This document shows, in pieces, positions 1-9,500 of a DNA stretch of 64,000 nucleotides (its first letter is position 1; every line of letters begins with the position of its first letter). A program made the translations under genes and the position numbers. Below the pieces are notes generated by a model. It searched no databases, was not told where the DNA came from, and saw only the letters and a program-made list of their open reading frames with translations. Location: positions 118,669 through 182,668 of the forward strand of contig JBKBNY010000011.1 in assembly GCA_046295175.1 (NCBI GenBank), read 5' to 3'. Origin of the DNA: JALOLV01 sp046295175. Lineage in GTDB: Bacteria > Bacteroidota > Bacteroidia > Cytophagales > Spirosomataceae.

Positions 1-2
1 AT

Positions 3-1460
3 TTCAGACCGCCATATACCCGAATCCCCGAATTCAGGAAACTGATTCCGCAGAATCCGCCACTTATTGCACTCACGGCTACGGCTACAAAAGAAGTAAA
101 ATCCGATATTCAGCATCGGCTCCAGATGCAAAACGTAGCGGTTTTTCAGCAGAGTTTTGCAAGGCCTAATATTTCGTATTCGGTTTTTGAATTAGAAGAC
201 AAAGAACGTAAAATGTACGAGATTCTGAGCCGAGTAGCTGGCTCGGCGGTGGTTTATGTACGCAGCCGCAAACGTACCAAAGAGATTGCCGATTGGCTCA
301 ACCAAAATCGAATCAGTGCGGCATTTTACCATGCTGGGTTGAGTAATCAAGAACGATTCAAAAAACAAGATGCTTGGATAAAAAATCAAATTCGGGTTAT
401 GGTGGCTACCAATGCCTTCGGGATGGGTATTGATAAACCCGACGTCAGGGTTGTGATTCATATCGACCTCCCCGAAAACCTCGAAGCCTACTACCAAGAA
501 GCAGGTCGTGCAGGGCGAGACGGACAAAAGGCTTACGCTGTGGCACTATTTAACCGAGGCGATTTGGGAGATTTTGAAAAAAATATCCTGCAAAAATACC
601 CGCCTATCGAATCGCTCAAAAGAGTTTATCAAGCCCTTGCCAATCAGTACCGACTGGCGGTAGGCAGCGAAAACTACGAAAGTTATGACTTCGATTTTCA
701 GCAGTTTATCACAAATTTCGGTTTGATGCCAAGCGAAACGCATCATGCACTCAAAAAACTCGAAGATGAGGGTTTAATTCAGTTGAGCGATGCGTATTAT
801 AGCCCATCTAAACTATATTTTACGGTAAATAACCAAGAACTATACGCTTTTCAGGTCAAAAATGCTACTTACGACCGATTTACGAAATTGTTGCTCCGAA
901 TGTACGGGGGTGAGCTTTTTACCAATTATACAACGATTTCGGAATCGGCAATCGGCAAAAATATGTACGCCGAGCCGCACGAAGTAGAGCGAATGCTAAA
1001 ACACTTGCACGAACTCGGGGTGGTGATTTATCAGCAACAAAAAAACACGCCACAGCTTACTTTTACGATGCCACGCCAAGATGTAGATTATCTGCCGATA
1101 AATCGGGAGTCGCTCGAAAGGCGAAAAAAGCGAGACATCGAAAAAGCCGAACGGGTGATTGATTTTGTAAACGAACGCCGCCGCTGCCGAATGCAGATGC
1201 TACAAGAGTATTTTGATGAATTTACCGAGGCAACCTGCGGAATCTGTGATAATTGTCTGAATCGGAAGAAGAGTGGGGTTTCGGACGATTTGATGAATCA
1301 ATACAAAGCCAAAATCTTAGAATTAGTACCTGCCCATATCAACGATATTGCCGAATACCATTTCTTCAAAAACAAAACAGCCTTGACCGAAACCCTCCGC
1401 CAAATGCTCGAAAACGGCGAAATTTGGTACAGCGAAATGGGGGTGATTGCAAAGAAGTAA
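3..1460 (+). CDS. recQ: RecQ-family ATP-dependent DNA helicase, 3' part (5' end outside window)
   Basis: The reading frame is open from the left edge, so the first ATG (126) is internal and 485 C-terminal residues are visible. The visible part starts just before helicase motif III (LTATAT). It then shows motif V (AFGMGIDKPDVR) and motif VI (QEAGRAGRDG), which places it in the superfamily 2 RecQ group that unwinds DNA 3' to 5' during repair and recombination. A cysteine cluster (an upstream RCRM, then TCGICDNC), the RecQ zinc site, lies near the C-terminus (about nt 1186-1257), after a winged-helix-like stretch. No HRDC domain follows, so the C-terminal layout differs from E. coli RecQ. Family assignment is firm; orthology to E. 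coli recQ is not, because Bacteroidota often carry more than one paralog. Confidence 0.93.
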   Translation, partial: FRPPYTRIPEFRKLIPQNPPLIALTATATKEVKSDIQHRLQMQNVAVFQQSFARPNISYSVFELEDKERKMYEILSRVAGSAVVYVRSRKRTKEIADWLNQNRISAAFYHAGLSNQERFKKQDAWIKNQIRVMVATNAFGMGIDKPDVRVVIHIDLPENLEAYYQEAGRAGRDGQKAYAVALFNRGDLGDFEKNILQKYPPIESLKRVYQALANQYRLAVGSENYESYDFDFQQFITNFGLMPSETHHALKKLEDEGLIQLSDAYYSPSKLYFTVNNQELYAFQVKNATYDRFTKLLLRMYGGELFTNYTTISESAIGKNMYAEPHEVERMLKHLHELGVVIYQQQKNTPQLTFTMPRQDVDYLPINRESLERRKKRDIEKAERVIDFVNERRRCRMQMLQEYFDEFTEATCGICDNCLNRKKSGVSDDLMNQYKAKILELVPAHINDIAEYHFFKNKTALTETLRQMLENGEIWYSEMGVIAKK

Positions 1461-1572
1461 ATCTATGATTAAAATTACTATTGCGTTTATCTTTAGTCAT
1501 AAAATCCTTCGCTTTAGATGATTAATATTGGTCAACAATTTAATATTTGTTCCATTTAATCTATCTATCGCT

Positions 1573-2106
1573 ATGAAAAACCTAACTGCGTTTGTTTTAA
1601 GTTTCATTGCTTTTGTTTTTACTTCTTGTGAGAATTTCCCGACGGTGAAACCCAAAATTACATTCGGAAAAGAATTCTTTGTCAATAATTCGGGGGCCAG
1701 TTTTAGCGGTCAAGAGGTGATAAACGCCAGCGAAAGCACTGACTTCGAAAAATATAAAAACAAAATCAATAAGATTTCGATTGAGAAAGTTACTTACACC
1801 ATCACCGAAGTAAGCGGCAATGCCACTTCTTTAGTAACTGGCACAATTGCGGTGGCAAATAGCACAGGCTCAAATAAAACGACCTTGGCTACACTCAATA
1901 ACGTTAATTTTGCGAATGCTTTAAATGTTGAAACGGAGTTTAGCACCAATACCGATGCCATAAAAATAGTAGAGGATGCCCTTGCCGAAGACCCAAATAA
2001 AATGATGATTTATTATTCGGGCAATGCCAACGCTGGCCCGATTAGGCTGAGAGTAAAACTCAATTTTTACAGTAAAATTACTGCGAGATTGATTGGCAAT
2101 AATTAG
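1573..2106 (+). CDS. Hypothetical lipoprotein
   Basis: The product has 177 residues. I chose the ATG at 1573 because it starts a classic lipoprotein signal: Met-Lys-Asn, a hydrophobic run, then the lipobox FTSC with the lipidated cysteine near residue 19. The in-frame start 45 nt upstream would add a tail unlike a signal peptide. The mature part is Ser/Thr/Asn-rich and probably beta-rich, with no domain I recognise. It is probably anchored in the outer or inner membrane facing the periplasm. It follows recQ by about 110 nt on the same strand, is convergent with the DUF3050 gene, and its function is unknown. Confidence 0.7.
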   Translation: MKNLTAFVLSFIAFVFTSCENFPTVKPKITFGKEFFVNNSGASFSGQEVINASESTDFEKYKNKINKISIEKVTYTITEVSGNATSLVTGTIAVANSTGSNKTTLATLNNVNFANALNVETEFSTNTDAIKIVEDALAEDPNKMMIYYSGNANAGPIRLRVKLNFYSKITARLIGNN

Positions 2107-2116
2107 AAATCAAACA

Positions 2117-2144
2117 TTTGGGATACTCCCTGGAGTATCCCAAA
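2117..2144 (-). terminator. Hairpin between convergent genes
   Basis: A perfect 13-bp inverted repeat (arms 2117-2129 and 2132-2144, core GGATACTCC/GGAGTATCC) with a two-base centre lies between the lipoprotein stop (2106) and the DUF3050 stop (2151). The minus-strand exit is moderately T-rich (TGTTTGATTTC). It probably terminates the DUF3050 transcript and may act both ways. Confidence 0.6.
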
Positions 2145-2150
2145 AATATA

Positions 2151-2945
2151 TTAAACCTCAGCAAAAACTTCTTTTTTTGCCATAATTTCTTCGTAAGCAC
2201 CATCCCAAAGTTCGATTCTTCTCTGGAGCGAAGCCACGATTGCCTCTTGGGCTTTTTGCCAATATTGCTCATCGGTGCCGCACAGGTTTTCGGTCATTTG
2301 CAGAGCCAAATGGCTGTGGTGGTCGCCATCTACTTCGATGTGGCGTTCGAGGTAATATTTAAAAATGGAGATATTGTCTGGCGACTCCTCGTTTATATCA
2401 TTGATAATTGACATAAACATATTCGGAATCAAATCTTCTCTTCCGAAAGTAAAAATAGCCGCTTGCAAATACGCTTTATTACTATTGATGACATCGAATG
2501 TAAATCCTACAAAATTGGCGGCCGCAAGTGGTGTATTTGCTACCTCAAACGATTTTTCTAAATCGCCTGTGTTCAGTAAATTATCTAAAAAAGAGGTAAT
2601 CTGCGATGTATCAGCCCCTGCTTGCTGCATTGCTTTTAGATAAAGCTCAAAGTGGCTGATACGATTGCCCTCTTGGTCAATATCCGATTCTTCGCCTACC
2701 ACAATTTCATTAATCAGATAACGGGTATCGGCTGAGCCTTTCGGATACCACGGAACAGAAGTACAAGTTAGGTTGTTTTGAAGGGCTTTGAGTAGCGACA
2801 TAAAATCCCAAACCGCATAAACGTGGTATTGCATAAATACCCGCAGGTCTTCGAGGTCTTTGATTGCCGAATAAACTTTGTGATTGATAATTTGGCTTCT
2901 CAGTGGCTCAATTGCCTGGTTAACTCTCTCAATAGAATTTTTCAT
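2151..2945 (-). CDS. DUF3050 family protein
   Basis: The product has 264 residues when started at the ATG ending at 2945. An in-frame ATG at 2975 would add ten residues (MREPFNDTTT) and cannot be excluded. The N-terminal part contains a segment I recognise as typical of DUF3050 (YHVYAVWDFMSLLKALQ, then VPWYPKG). This family is predicted to be alpha-helical and related to the heme-oxygenase/TenA-like fold. There is no signal peptide, so it is probably cytoplasmic. The biochemical role is unknown. It lies 82 nt downstream of the secreted amidotransferase-like gene on the same strand and could be co-transcribed with it. Confidence 0.8.
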   Translation of the reverse strand: MKNSIERVNQAIEPLRSQIINHKVYSAIKDLEDLRVFMQYHVYAVWDFMSLLKALQNNLTCTSVPWYPKGSADTRYLINEIVVGEESDIDQEGNRISHFELYLKAMQQAGADTSQITSFLDNLLNTGDLEKSFEVANTPLAAANFVGFTFDVINSNKAYLQAAIFTFGREDLIPNMFMSIINDINEESPDNISIFKYYLERHIEVDGDHHSHLALQMTENLCGTDEQYWQKAQEAIVASLQRRIELWDGAYEEIMAKKEVFAEV

Positions 2946-3027
2946 TGTTGTAGTATCGTTAAAAGGTTCTCTCATTCACCAATTACGATATTTTAAGCCA
3001 AAAGGTTTTAAATTCCGCCCAAAAATA

Positions 3028-4290
3028 TTATGTTTTTCTTTTTTTCTTTTTAGCCGACGGAAACAAAACATTATTTAGAATCAAACGGTAGCCGGGCGAG
3101 TGCGGATGCAGGTTTAAATCGGTTGGTACACGATGGAACCCTCGCTGGCCTTCGGGGTCGTGTCCGCCATAAAAAACCCATTGACCATTGCCAAGTTCGC
3201 CATAAATGTATCGGTCAGAGGCCTTGCTTTGCCCCATTACCAAGACATTCGGCTTGATAGTATGCTTGGTAAAAGCACTGGTTTGCCCCATGAATTCCCG
3301 AATCAAAGACTCGTGGTTTTGGGTCAGCATGGCGGGTATTATATCCCATTTGGCCGAAAACTCAAACAGACTGAAATAGCTGTTGTTTTCATCGTCCCAA
3401 CGACCATTTGAGGCATTAATATCCGAAAAAGACATTCCACCCCAACCGTAGCCATCGCCATCACCGAGATTAAGTGTGTAATTCTGAAAAGCCAGCGTTT
3501 TACTAAAATCGAGCCTTTCTTGGGCGTTTGGGTCAATATTATCGCCATCGAATCGGCTACCGACAATATCAACGCCCTCGGCCGAAAGAGCAATATCGAA
3601 GGTTTCGGCACCCGAACACATCGCAAAAAGGTAGCCACCACCCATGCAGAAACCTTTGATGGCTTTGGCTACGTCGAGTTTGAGTTCTGATACTTTATTA
3701 TACCGTAAACGATTCGCAATGTCTTCTTGGGCTTTCATGTCGGTAGCACTCATGCGTCTGAGGTTTTTTCCGAATTGCCCTGTAAAATCTTCGTGGTGCA
3801 GGTGTAGCCAATCATACTTTGCCAAATCTCCCCGCATGATTTCTTCGTCGTAAATCACCTCAAAAGGTATTTCGGCATATTTCAAAACCAATAAAACGGC
3901 ATCGGTGTCTTCAAATGTTGATAAACTGACTTTGATGGGAGAATAAACGGCGATTTTGGCTGGTTGATGAAGTTTGATGATGTCCATATTGGCATCTGGA
4001 TTCGAGATTTCACGAATCAGCATTTGTACCGAAGATTCTGAAATAACCTGATACGAAACACCCCGAACCAAGCATTCTTTCTCGACACTTGGGTCGTTTT
4101 TTATCAAGAAACTCCCTCCTCGATAATTCACAAGCCAATCTACTTCGATATTTGATTTGAGCGTATTGTAGGCGATTCCGTAGGCTTTTAAGTGATTGGA
4201 CTGTTTATCATCCATCGGAATCAGAATCGAATTTGCAAAACTTTGCCACGAAAGCAGCAAAAGAAGTAGAGCGATTGTTTTGCGTTCCAT
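3028..4290 (-). CDS. Secreted glutamine-amidotransferase-like protein (often labelled asparagine synthetase B in Bacteroidota)
   Basis: The product has 420 residues and an N-terminal signal peptide (hydrophobic run to about residue 19, SFAN), so it acts outside the cytoplasm. Residues about 22-62 hold ILIPMDDKQSNHLKAYGIAY and NYRGGSFL. The central part has a nucleophile-elbow-like GFCMGGG with Cys215, typical of class I glutamine amidotransferase folds, followed by CSGAETF. Homologues I recall carry the label asparagine synthetase B, but no synthetase (AANH/PP-loop) domain is visible, so that label should not be trusted. The C-terminus is Lys-rich. The substrate is unknown. A related-looking layout occurs in the N-terminal domain of the adhesin gene at 48976-51654. 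Confidence 0.7.
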   Translation of the reverse strand: MERKTIALLLLLLSWQSFANSILIPMDDKQSNHLKAYGIAYNTLKSNIEVDWLVNYRGGSFLIKNDPSVEKECLVRGVSYQVISESSVQMLIREISNPDANMDIIKLHQPAKIAVYSPIKVSLSTFEDTDAVLLVLKYAEIPFEVIYDEEIMRGDLAKYDWLHLHHEDFTGQFGKNLRRMSATDMKAQEDIANRLRYNKVSELKLDVAKAIKGFCMGGGYLFAMCSGAETFDIALSAEGVDIVGSRFDGDNIDPNAQERLDFSKTLAFQNYTLNLGDGDGYGWGGMSFSDINASNGRWDDENNSYFSLFEFSAKWDIIPAMLTQNHESLIREFMGQTSAFTKHTIKPNVLVMGQSKASDRYIYGELGNGQWVFYGGHDPEGQRGFHRVPTDLNLHPHSPGYRLILNNVLFPSAKKKKRKT

Positions 4291-4356
4291 ATCACTGAGG
4301 GTTGAGTTATATCAAATTTAGTGATAAGTAAACATATTCGCAATCAAATTGTTCAA

Positions 4357-4400
4357 AATAAAAACGGGTAAAGTATTAAAAATCAACACTTTACCCGTTT
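4357..4400 (-). terminator. Terminator of the susC-susD transcript
   Basis: A perfect 13-bp stem (arms 4362-4374 and 4388-4400, core GGGTAAAGT/ACTTTACCC) is followed on the minus strand by TTTTTATTTT. It sits 48 nt beyond the susD stop and fits an intrinsic terminator. Confidence 0.85.
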
Positions 4401-4448
4401 CTGCCTAATTGTTATTTAAAAGCGAATCAATCGAAAACACTTTATAAA

Positions 4449-5891
4449 TTATGGATTAGGTTGACAATCTTTATTTACTGCCAATTCGGTAGTTGGGATT
4501 GGCCAAATATACTCAGATTGAGTTGGATTGATGGCGTTTACAACACCTTTTGCTGGGAATGGTTGACCCAAACGAGTAATGTCGAGTGAACGCAAACCTT
4601 CGCCTAAGAACTCAATACGACGCTCGGTCAATATTGCCGAAATCAATTCTTCTTTGGTCGTTGGCTTAACCTCAGAGCCTTTAGAACGAGTACGAACCGC
4701 ATTTAACAAAGCTACCGCCGACGCATCAACACCCGATGCCTGACGAGCTTTTGCTTCGGCCAAGCTCAAAAGTACTTCTGAATAACGCAAGATAGGTACC
4801 CAGTCGGTAAATGGAGCAGGAGTAGTGAACTTGTTGAGGTATGTTCTTGTACCTACTGCAACAGCTAATCTACGGCGGTCGTCGGTAGTTTCAAATGCTC
4901 TATTGGCTAAGATACCATTTCCTGCTGTATTTAGGGAGAATTCTCCACCACCAACAGGACCTGCTAAGTAATAAAATGCCAACTGGTTTTGTGTACCCGG
5001 AGGGTCGTTTGTTGCCATTGGCAACGAGAAAATCGACTCAAGCGTACGGTACGATGTAAAAATGGCCGCATAATTGGCATTTAACTCATGGCGTACACCC
5101 GTAGGAGCTTTGAATGGAGCAGCCGAAGGAACCAATTTCTCAGCTTCTCTTTGTACATCTGCGTAGCGGCCCATTGCCAAGTAAACACGGACTTTCAAGG
5201 CGATAGCCGTATTTTTGTGAGCTCTCGTGATATTTAAATCGCCAGAGTTTGTTGCCGGAAGGTTGGTTTCTGCAAAGTTCAAATCATCCAAGATTTGAGT
5301 GTAAACTTCGGCAACCGTCGAACGCTTCAAGTTATTTGAGTTACCAGCACCATTTTCGCCTTTCAAACGCAACGGTACACCCAAAGAAGCACCATTATCT
5401 TTTGTAAACGGCTGGGCGTAGATATTAACCAACGAGAAGTAAGTCAATGCTCTCAAGAAGCGAGCTTCTGCCTTGTAATTGGTTACTTTTTCTGGGGCGA
5501 TTTTGGCAGGAGCAGCATCAATTTTATCTAAGAACAAATTGCTACTATTGATTGCGTAGTAAGCATCTCTCCAGAGGTTGTTTACTTCGTTAGATGAAGC
5601 ATTCAACGTAAAGTTCCAAGTCTGTAAACCTGTAACACCATTGTTAGTTTGGTTGATGAATTCTTCTCCACGAATATCATTATAAATCAAATAACGACCA
5701 CCCAAGAAGTTTCCAGCCTTAACGGCATCGTACAATGCATTTACCAAAGATTCGATTCTATCAGGAGTATCGTACGCACTCAAATCTGAGATAGAGGTCT
5801 TCGGAACAGGGCTAAGCAAATCGTCTTTACAGCTAAAAACCGAAAGCGTAAGGGCTGTTCCAAGAATAAGTTTTGAAAATTTATTTCTCAT
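4449..5891 (-). CDS. SusD/RagB family nutrient-binding outer-membrane lipoprotein
   Basis: The product has 480 residues. The N-terminus is a lipoprotein signal ending in SVFSC (lipidated Cys about residue 21). Family traits include the early DLLSPVPKTSISD segment, the TPR-like region with ARFLRALTYFSLVNIY (about residues 143-158), and the C-terminal ILTERRIEFLGEGLRSLDI. SusD proteins form the extracellular lid on the SusC channel and hand over bound glycans, peptides or other oligomers. The gene lies 15 nt downstream of susC on the same strand, so the two form one importer. No glycoside hydrolase or sensor lies beside it, so the substrate cannot be inferred from context. Confidence 0.95.
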   Translation of the reverse strand: MRNKFSKLILGTALTLSVFSCKDDLLSPVPKTSISDLSAYDTPDRIESLVNALYDAVKAGNFLGGRYLIYNDIRGEEFINQTNNGVTGLQTWNFTLNASSNEVNNLWRDAYYAINSSNLFLDKIDAAPAKIAPEKVTNYKAEARFLRALTYFSLVNIYAQPFTKDNGASLGVPLRLKGENGAGNSNNLKRSTVAEVYTQILDDLNFAETNLPATNSGDLNITRAHKNTAIALKVRVYLAMGRYADVQREAEKLVPSAAPFKAPTGVRHELNANYAAIFTSYRTLESIFSLPMATNDPPGTQNQLAFYYLAGPVGGGEFSLNTAGNGILANRAFETTDDRRRLAVAVGTRTYLNKFTTPAPFTDWVPILRYSEVLLSLAEAKARQASGVDASAVALLNAVRTRSKGSEVKPTTKEELISAILTERRIEFLGEGLRSLDITRLGQPFPAKGVVNAINPTQSEYIWPIPTTELAVNKDCQPNP

Positions 5892-5906
5892 GTTTTTTTT
5901 CGATAA

Positions 5907-8900
5907 TTAGAATGATACACTAAGACCAACAGAGTAAGTTCTGGCTTGTGGTATAGAGTTACGGTCAACACCTGGAGCCAAGTTAGAGTTACCATTTGAT
6001 GATACCTCTGGGTCGGTTCCTGAGTATTTTGTAATCATAAAGGCATTAGATATTTGGGTATAAAGACGAGCATTTGTGATTTTTAATCTCTTAAAATAAT
6101 CGCTTGTTAGGTTATAGCCCAATGAAATGTTACGACACTTGATGAAATCGCCTTTTTCGGCATTCTCTGAAATCGGGAACGACGAGCCATTCGATACGTT
6201 ATCACCATATACCACTCTTGGCCATTCTGTGCTTTTTGTTTCAGGAGTCCATCTGTTCAAGATGTCGGCTGCGTTGTTCCAGAAACGTTGGTCATGTAAA
6301 CCCGCTCTTGTACCATTGTAAACATAAAAACCACCCGCGTAGATTAAGCTAAGAGCCAAATCAAATTTCTTGTATGAGAAGTTGTTATCCCAACCACCGT
6401 AGAACTTAGGGATTGTGTTTCCGATGATTTTAGAATCTGCCGCAGCCGAGATAGCAGGAGCAGTTCTACCATCAAGGTATGTCCAACGGCTCTGGCCCGT
6501 TGCTACTGCGTGTGAGTACTGAACTTGCTCGCCTTTGCTGTTGATAAAGATTCTTCTACCGTTTTCTGGGTTTACACCCGCAGTAGGTACAGCCCAAATA
6601 CTACCCAATGAGTATCCTACACGTGTGATGTTGGCTGTTTCGAGTTGAGTAACACCAAAGATGTCGGCGTTGCCTTCTGCCAATGCCGTAACTTCGTTTT
6701 TCTGAGTTGCGATATTAAATGAAGTATTCCACTTGAAATCCGATGTTTTGATAATCGTTGAGTTGATAGCAAACTCGATACCTTGGTTAAACATCGAACC
6801 TACGTTTTTAGCAACACTATTGCCCGGTACACCCATCGAAGGCGACAACGGAGAGTTCAGAATCAAACCATCAATAACGTTTTTGTAGAATGTCAATTCA
6901 CCCGTTACTTTATCGCTGAATAATCCGAAGTTAAGACCTAAATCAAATTTTGTACTGGTCTCCCAACGAAGGTCAGGATTACCCGCTTGCGAGAAGAACA
7001 AAGTAGCCACGTTTCCGCCGTAGTTACCAAAATCGTAAAGGCTAAGGGCAGCGAAGTCGCTAATACCGGCATTACCTACTTTACCATAGCTTGTACGGAG
7101 TTTCAAAGTAGAAATTTTGTCTTGAAGAGCATCTTTGAAGAATCTCTCTTCAGATAAACTCCAACCAGCCGAAATACCGTAGAAGTTACCGAATTTCTTG
7201 CCTTCTGCCAATGCCGAAAGACCATCACGACGCAACGTTGCAGTAAAGAAATATCTCTTTGCGTAATCGTAAGTTACACGACCAAAGTATGATTGGAAAC
7301 CATTCTCTGTCAAGAAGTTAAACGGAGGGTTGTTGTTAACGGTATAGTTTCCTTCATAAATATCGAAGAATGGGTCGGTTACTGTCTGGCGAGAAGCACT
7401 CCACATATTGCGGTTTGTGTATTGCTGCTCAGTACCTACGGTTGCACCTACGCTATGCTTATCAGCAAAAGTATGGTTGTAGTTCAAATAATTCTGCCAT
7501 GTCCATCTACGGTTTTTCAAAAGGTAGTTTGCAGCAATACCTCTTGCCGAAAAGCCATCACCATGTAGTGGGTTCAAGAATGTTCTCGAATCTACCGTTA
7601 GGTTATCAATACCGTAATCTGTTCTAAAAGATAAATCTTTTGTAAAATTGATTGTAGCATAGATATTTGCCAAGAAACGCTCACTTGCAGCGGTTGCTTT
7701 GTCTAAATCGAGCATAACTGCTGGGTTGTAGAAACCACTGCGGTCGAGGTTACCTAAGTTACCTAAGCTGTTTGCCAAACCACCCGTTGAGTTGATGTTG
7801 TATGAGCCATCTGGCAATCTCACTGGTACGTTTGGAGCACTCACCAACGGAATACGACCTAAACCTCCTGTACTAAAGTTTGTACCTGCCAATGAGCCAG
7901 AGTTTGGAGCAAAGGCATCTGACGAACTGTAAGTAACATTGGCACCAACAATCACGTTATCAGTTACGTTGTGGCTAATGTTTAAACGTGTATTTTTTCT
8001 TTCGAAAGTATTTTTCTTCAAGAAACCCTCTTGGTTGGTGTAACCAGCTGAGAAATAATACGATGATTTTGGTGTTGCACCCGAAACATTGATGTTGTGG
8101 TTATGCTGAAAACCCGTCTGGAATACCTCTCCGTACCAATCTGTATCATAAGGTACGCCGTTAGGGTCTAAGTTTTTAACAAACAACGGCGTGAAGTTCT
8201 GACCCGCCAAAGAAGCACGATTTTGCTCAGCTTCATTTTTCATCATGATGTATTCTTCGGCATTCAAAAGGTCAAACTTACGGAAAGCCTGAGTCCAGCC
8301 CGTCCAACCATCATAAGTGATTGTTGCTTTACCAGCTTTACCTTTTTTAGTAGTAATAACCAATACACCGTTTGCCGCACGCGAACCGTAGATAGCCGTA
8401 GCAGCCGCATCTTTCAAGATGTCGATTGTTTCGATGTCGTTCGGGTTAATATCAGCCAATGGGTTGGCAGCGATACTGGCTGGCCCAACGGCTCCTGCAT
8501 CTTGTGAAAATACGATAACACCATCAACAACAATCAACGGATACGAGCTTGATGTGATTGAGTTAAAACCACGAACACGAATAACCGGAGGGTTATTCAA
8601 TACACCGTTCGGGATGTTGATATTTACACCAGCAGCTTTACCAGACATTAATTGGTCAAATGACTGTGCCGGAATCGACTTAATCGCATCGCCTTTGATA
8701 GTAGATACTGCACTCGTTACATCTTTACGATTTTGTGTACCATAACCTACCACAACTACTTCGCTCAAGATATTATCATCTACACCTAACTGTACGTTTA
8801 CTATGGTACTTGCACCAACTTTCACTTCTTTTGGAGTAAACCCAACAAAACTAAATACAAGCGTTTGGCCTGAATTTGTTTCAATCGAATACGCACCGTC

Positions 8901-9068
8901 GCCGTTTGTTTGAGTTCCTTTTGCTGTACCTTTCACCTGTACGGTAACTCCTGGTAGCGGAGAGCCATCGTCAGAAGCCGTCACTTTACCTGAGTAAGTT
9001 TTGCTTTGTGCCCAGGTTTGGAGGCAAGCAAAAAACCCAAATAAAGAAAGTAATAAGATTCTTTTCAT
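5907..9068 (-). CDS. SusC/RagA family TonB-linked outer-membrane transporter
   Basis: The product has 1053 residues when started at the ATG ending at 9068, which begins a good signal peptide (MKRILLLSLFGFFACLQTWAQ). A longer in-frame start would put 25 residues before it. Order: signal peptide; a carboxypeptidase-regulatory-like beta sandwich (KTYSGKVTASDDGSPLPGVT, about residues 22-110); a plug with EVVVVGYGTQNRKDVTSAV and the DAAATAIYGSRAANGV segment; then a large beta-barrel ending in the terminal Phe (GLSVSF). It imports a bound nutrient across the outer membrane using TonB energy. Together with the susD gene 15 nt downstream it forms a SusCD pair. Confidence 0.96.
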   Translation of the reverse strand: MKRILLLSLFGFFACLQTWAQSKTYSGKVTASDDGSPLPGVTVQVKGTAKGTQTNGDGAYSIETNSGQTLVFSFVGFTPKEVKVGASTIVNVQLGVDDNILSEVVVVGYGTQNRKDVTSAVSTIKGDAIKSIPAQSFDQLMSGKAAGVNINIPNGVLNNPPVIRVRGFNSITSSSYPLIVVDGVIVFSQDAGAVGPASIAANPLADINPNDIETIDILKDAAATAIYGSRAANGVLVITTKKGKAGKATITYDGWTGWTQAFRKFDLLNAEEYIMMKNEAEQNRASLAGQNFTPLFVKNLDPNGVPYDTDWYGEVFQTGFQHNHNINVSGATPKSSYYFSAGYTNQEGFLKKNTFERKNTRLNISHNVTDNVIVGANVTYSSSDAFAPNSGSLAGTNFSTGGLGRIPLVSAPNVPVRLPDGSYNINSTGGLANSLGNLGNLDRSGFYNPAVMLDLDKATAASERFLANIYATINFTKDLSFRTDYGIDNLTVDSRTFLNPLHGDGFSARGIAANYLLKNRRWTWQNYLNYNHTFADKHSVGATVGTEQQYTNRNMWSASRQTVTDPFFDIYEGNYTVNNNPPFNFLTENGFQSYFGRVTYDYAKRYFFTATLRRDGLSALAEGKKFGNFYGISAGWSLSEERFFKDALQDKISTLKLRTSYGKVGNAGISDFAALSLYDFGNYGGNVATLFFSQAGNPDLRWETSTKFDLGLNFGLFSDKVTGELTFYKNVIDGLILNSPLSPSMGVPGNSVAKNVGSMFNQGIEFAINSTIIKTSDFKWNTSFNIATQKNEVTALAEGNADIFGVTQLETANITRVGYSLGSIWAVPTAGVNPENGRRIFINSKGEQVQYSHAVATGQSRWTYLDGRTAPAISAAADSKIIGNTIPKFYGGWDNNFSYKKFDLALSLIYAGGFYVYNGTRAGLHDQRFWNNAADILNRWTPETKSTEWPRVVYGDNVSNGSSFPISENAEKGDFIKCRNISLGYNLTSDYFKRLKITNARLYTQISNAFMITKYSGTDPEVSSNGNSNLAPGVDRNSIPQARTYSVGLSVSF

Positions 9069-9115
9069 AAATAAAAATTTAGGTTTTATCTGTTGATAAT
9101 AAATTAAAAACTTAA

Positions 9116-9123
9116 CAAAGATA
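9116..9123 (-). promoter_or_regulatory. Candidate -7 box for susC
   Basis: On the minus strand the sequence TATCTTTG fits the Bacteroidota TAnnTTTG box and lies about 48 nt upstream of the susC start. I see no convincing TTTG -33 element at the expected spacing, so this is a candidate only. Confidence 0.4.
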
Positions 9124-9456
9124 GCCCAAAAAGCCCCCAGCATCCCCCTAAAATGGTGAGTGTGCTACCACTGACTATTTTTCTGAGATGAAATTGCATT
9201 TTTTATAGTCGAATTCCCCTTTTTCGTATTAAATGTTGTATTTTTCAAATAAATTTTAATTTTTTGATTCGCTTTTTTGTGCAAAAATTTACAATTTTTA
9301 AATCACTTTTGACTGATTATCAGATACTTTACGTAATTAATTTTGTTAATTTCATTTTCAATCAAAAATTGACTTAGATTTTGATTTTATACTCGCTTTT
9401 AACCTTTATGTTGGATGGGTCTAAAAATATTTTGTTCTAAATCGCGACGCTTTTCC
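9124..9456. other. AT-rich divergent intergenic region
   Basis: The spacer between divergent susC and udk (9069-9500) is AT-rich with many T and A runs. It holds no open frame that I would call a gene. Apart from the -7 boxes listed on each side and a short 5-bp palindrome (TCCGCctgaGCGGA) just before udk, I see no operator or RNA element. Confidence 0.5.
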
Positions 9457-9464
9457 TAAATTTG
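9431..9464 (+). promoter_or_regulatory. Candidate promoter for udk
   Basis: TTTG at 9431-9434 is followed after 22 nt by TAAATTTG (9457-9464), a match to the Bacteroidota -33/-7 pattern with spacing slightly longer than the usual 19-20. It lies 36 nt upstream of the udk start. Confidence 0.45.
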
Positions 9465-9500
9465 TAATTAAAATTTTATCCGCCTGAGCGGAGGCATTGC

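Noticed and set aside
4449..9068. Polysaccharide utilisation locus around susC-susD
   Set aside because: No glycoside hydrolase, lyase or dedicated regulator is adjacent, and the secreted enzyme upstream is not a recognised CAZyme, so only a SusCD importer is claimed.
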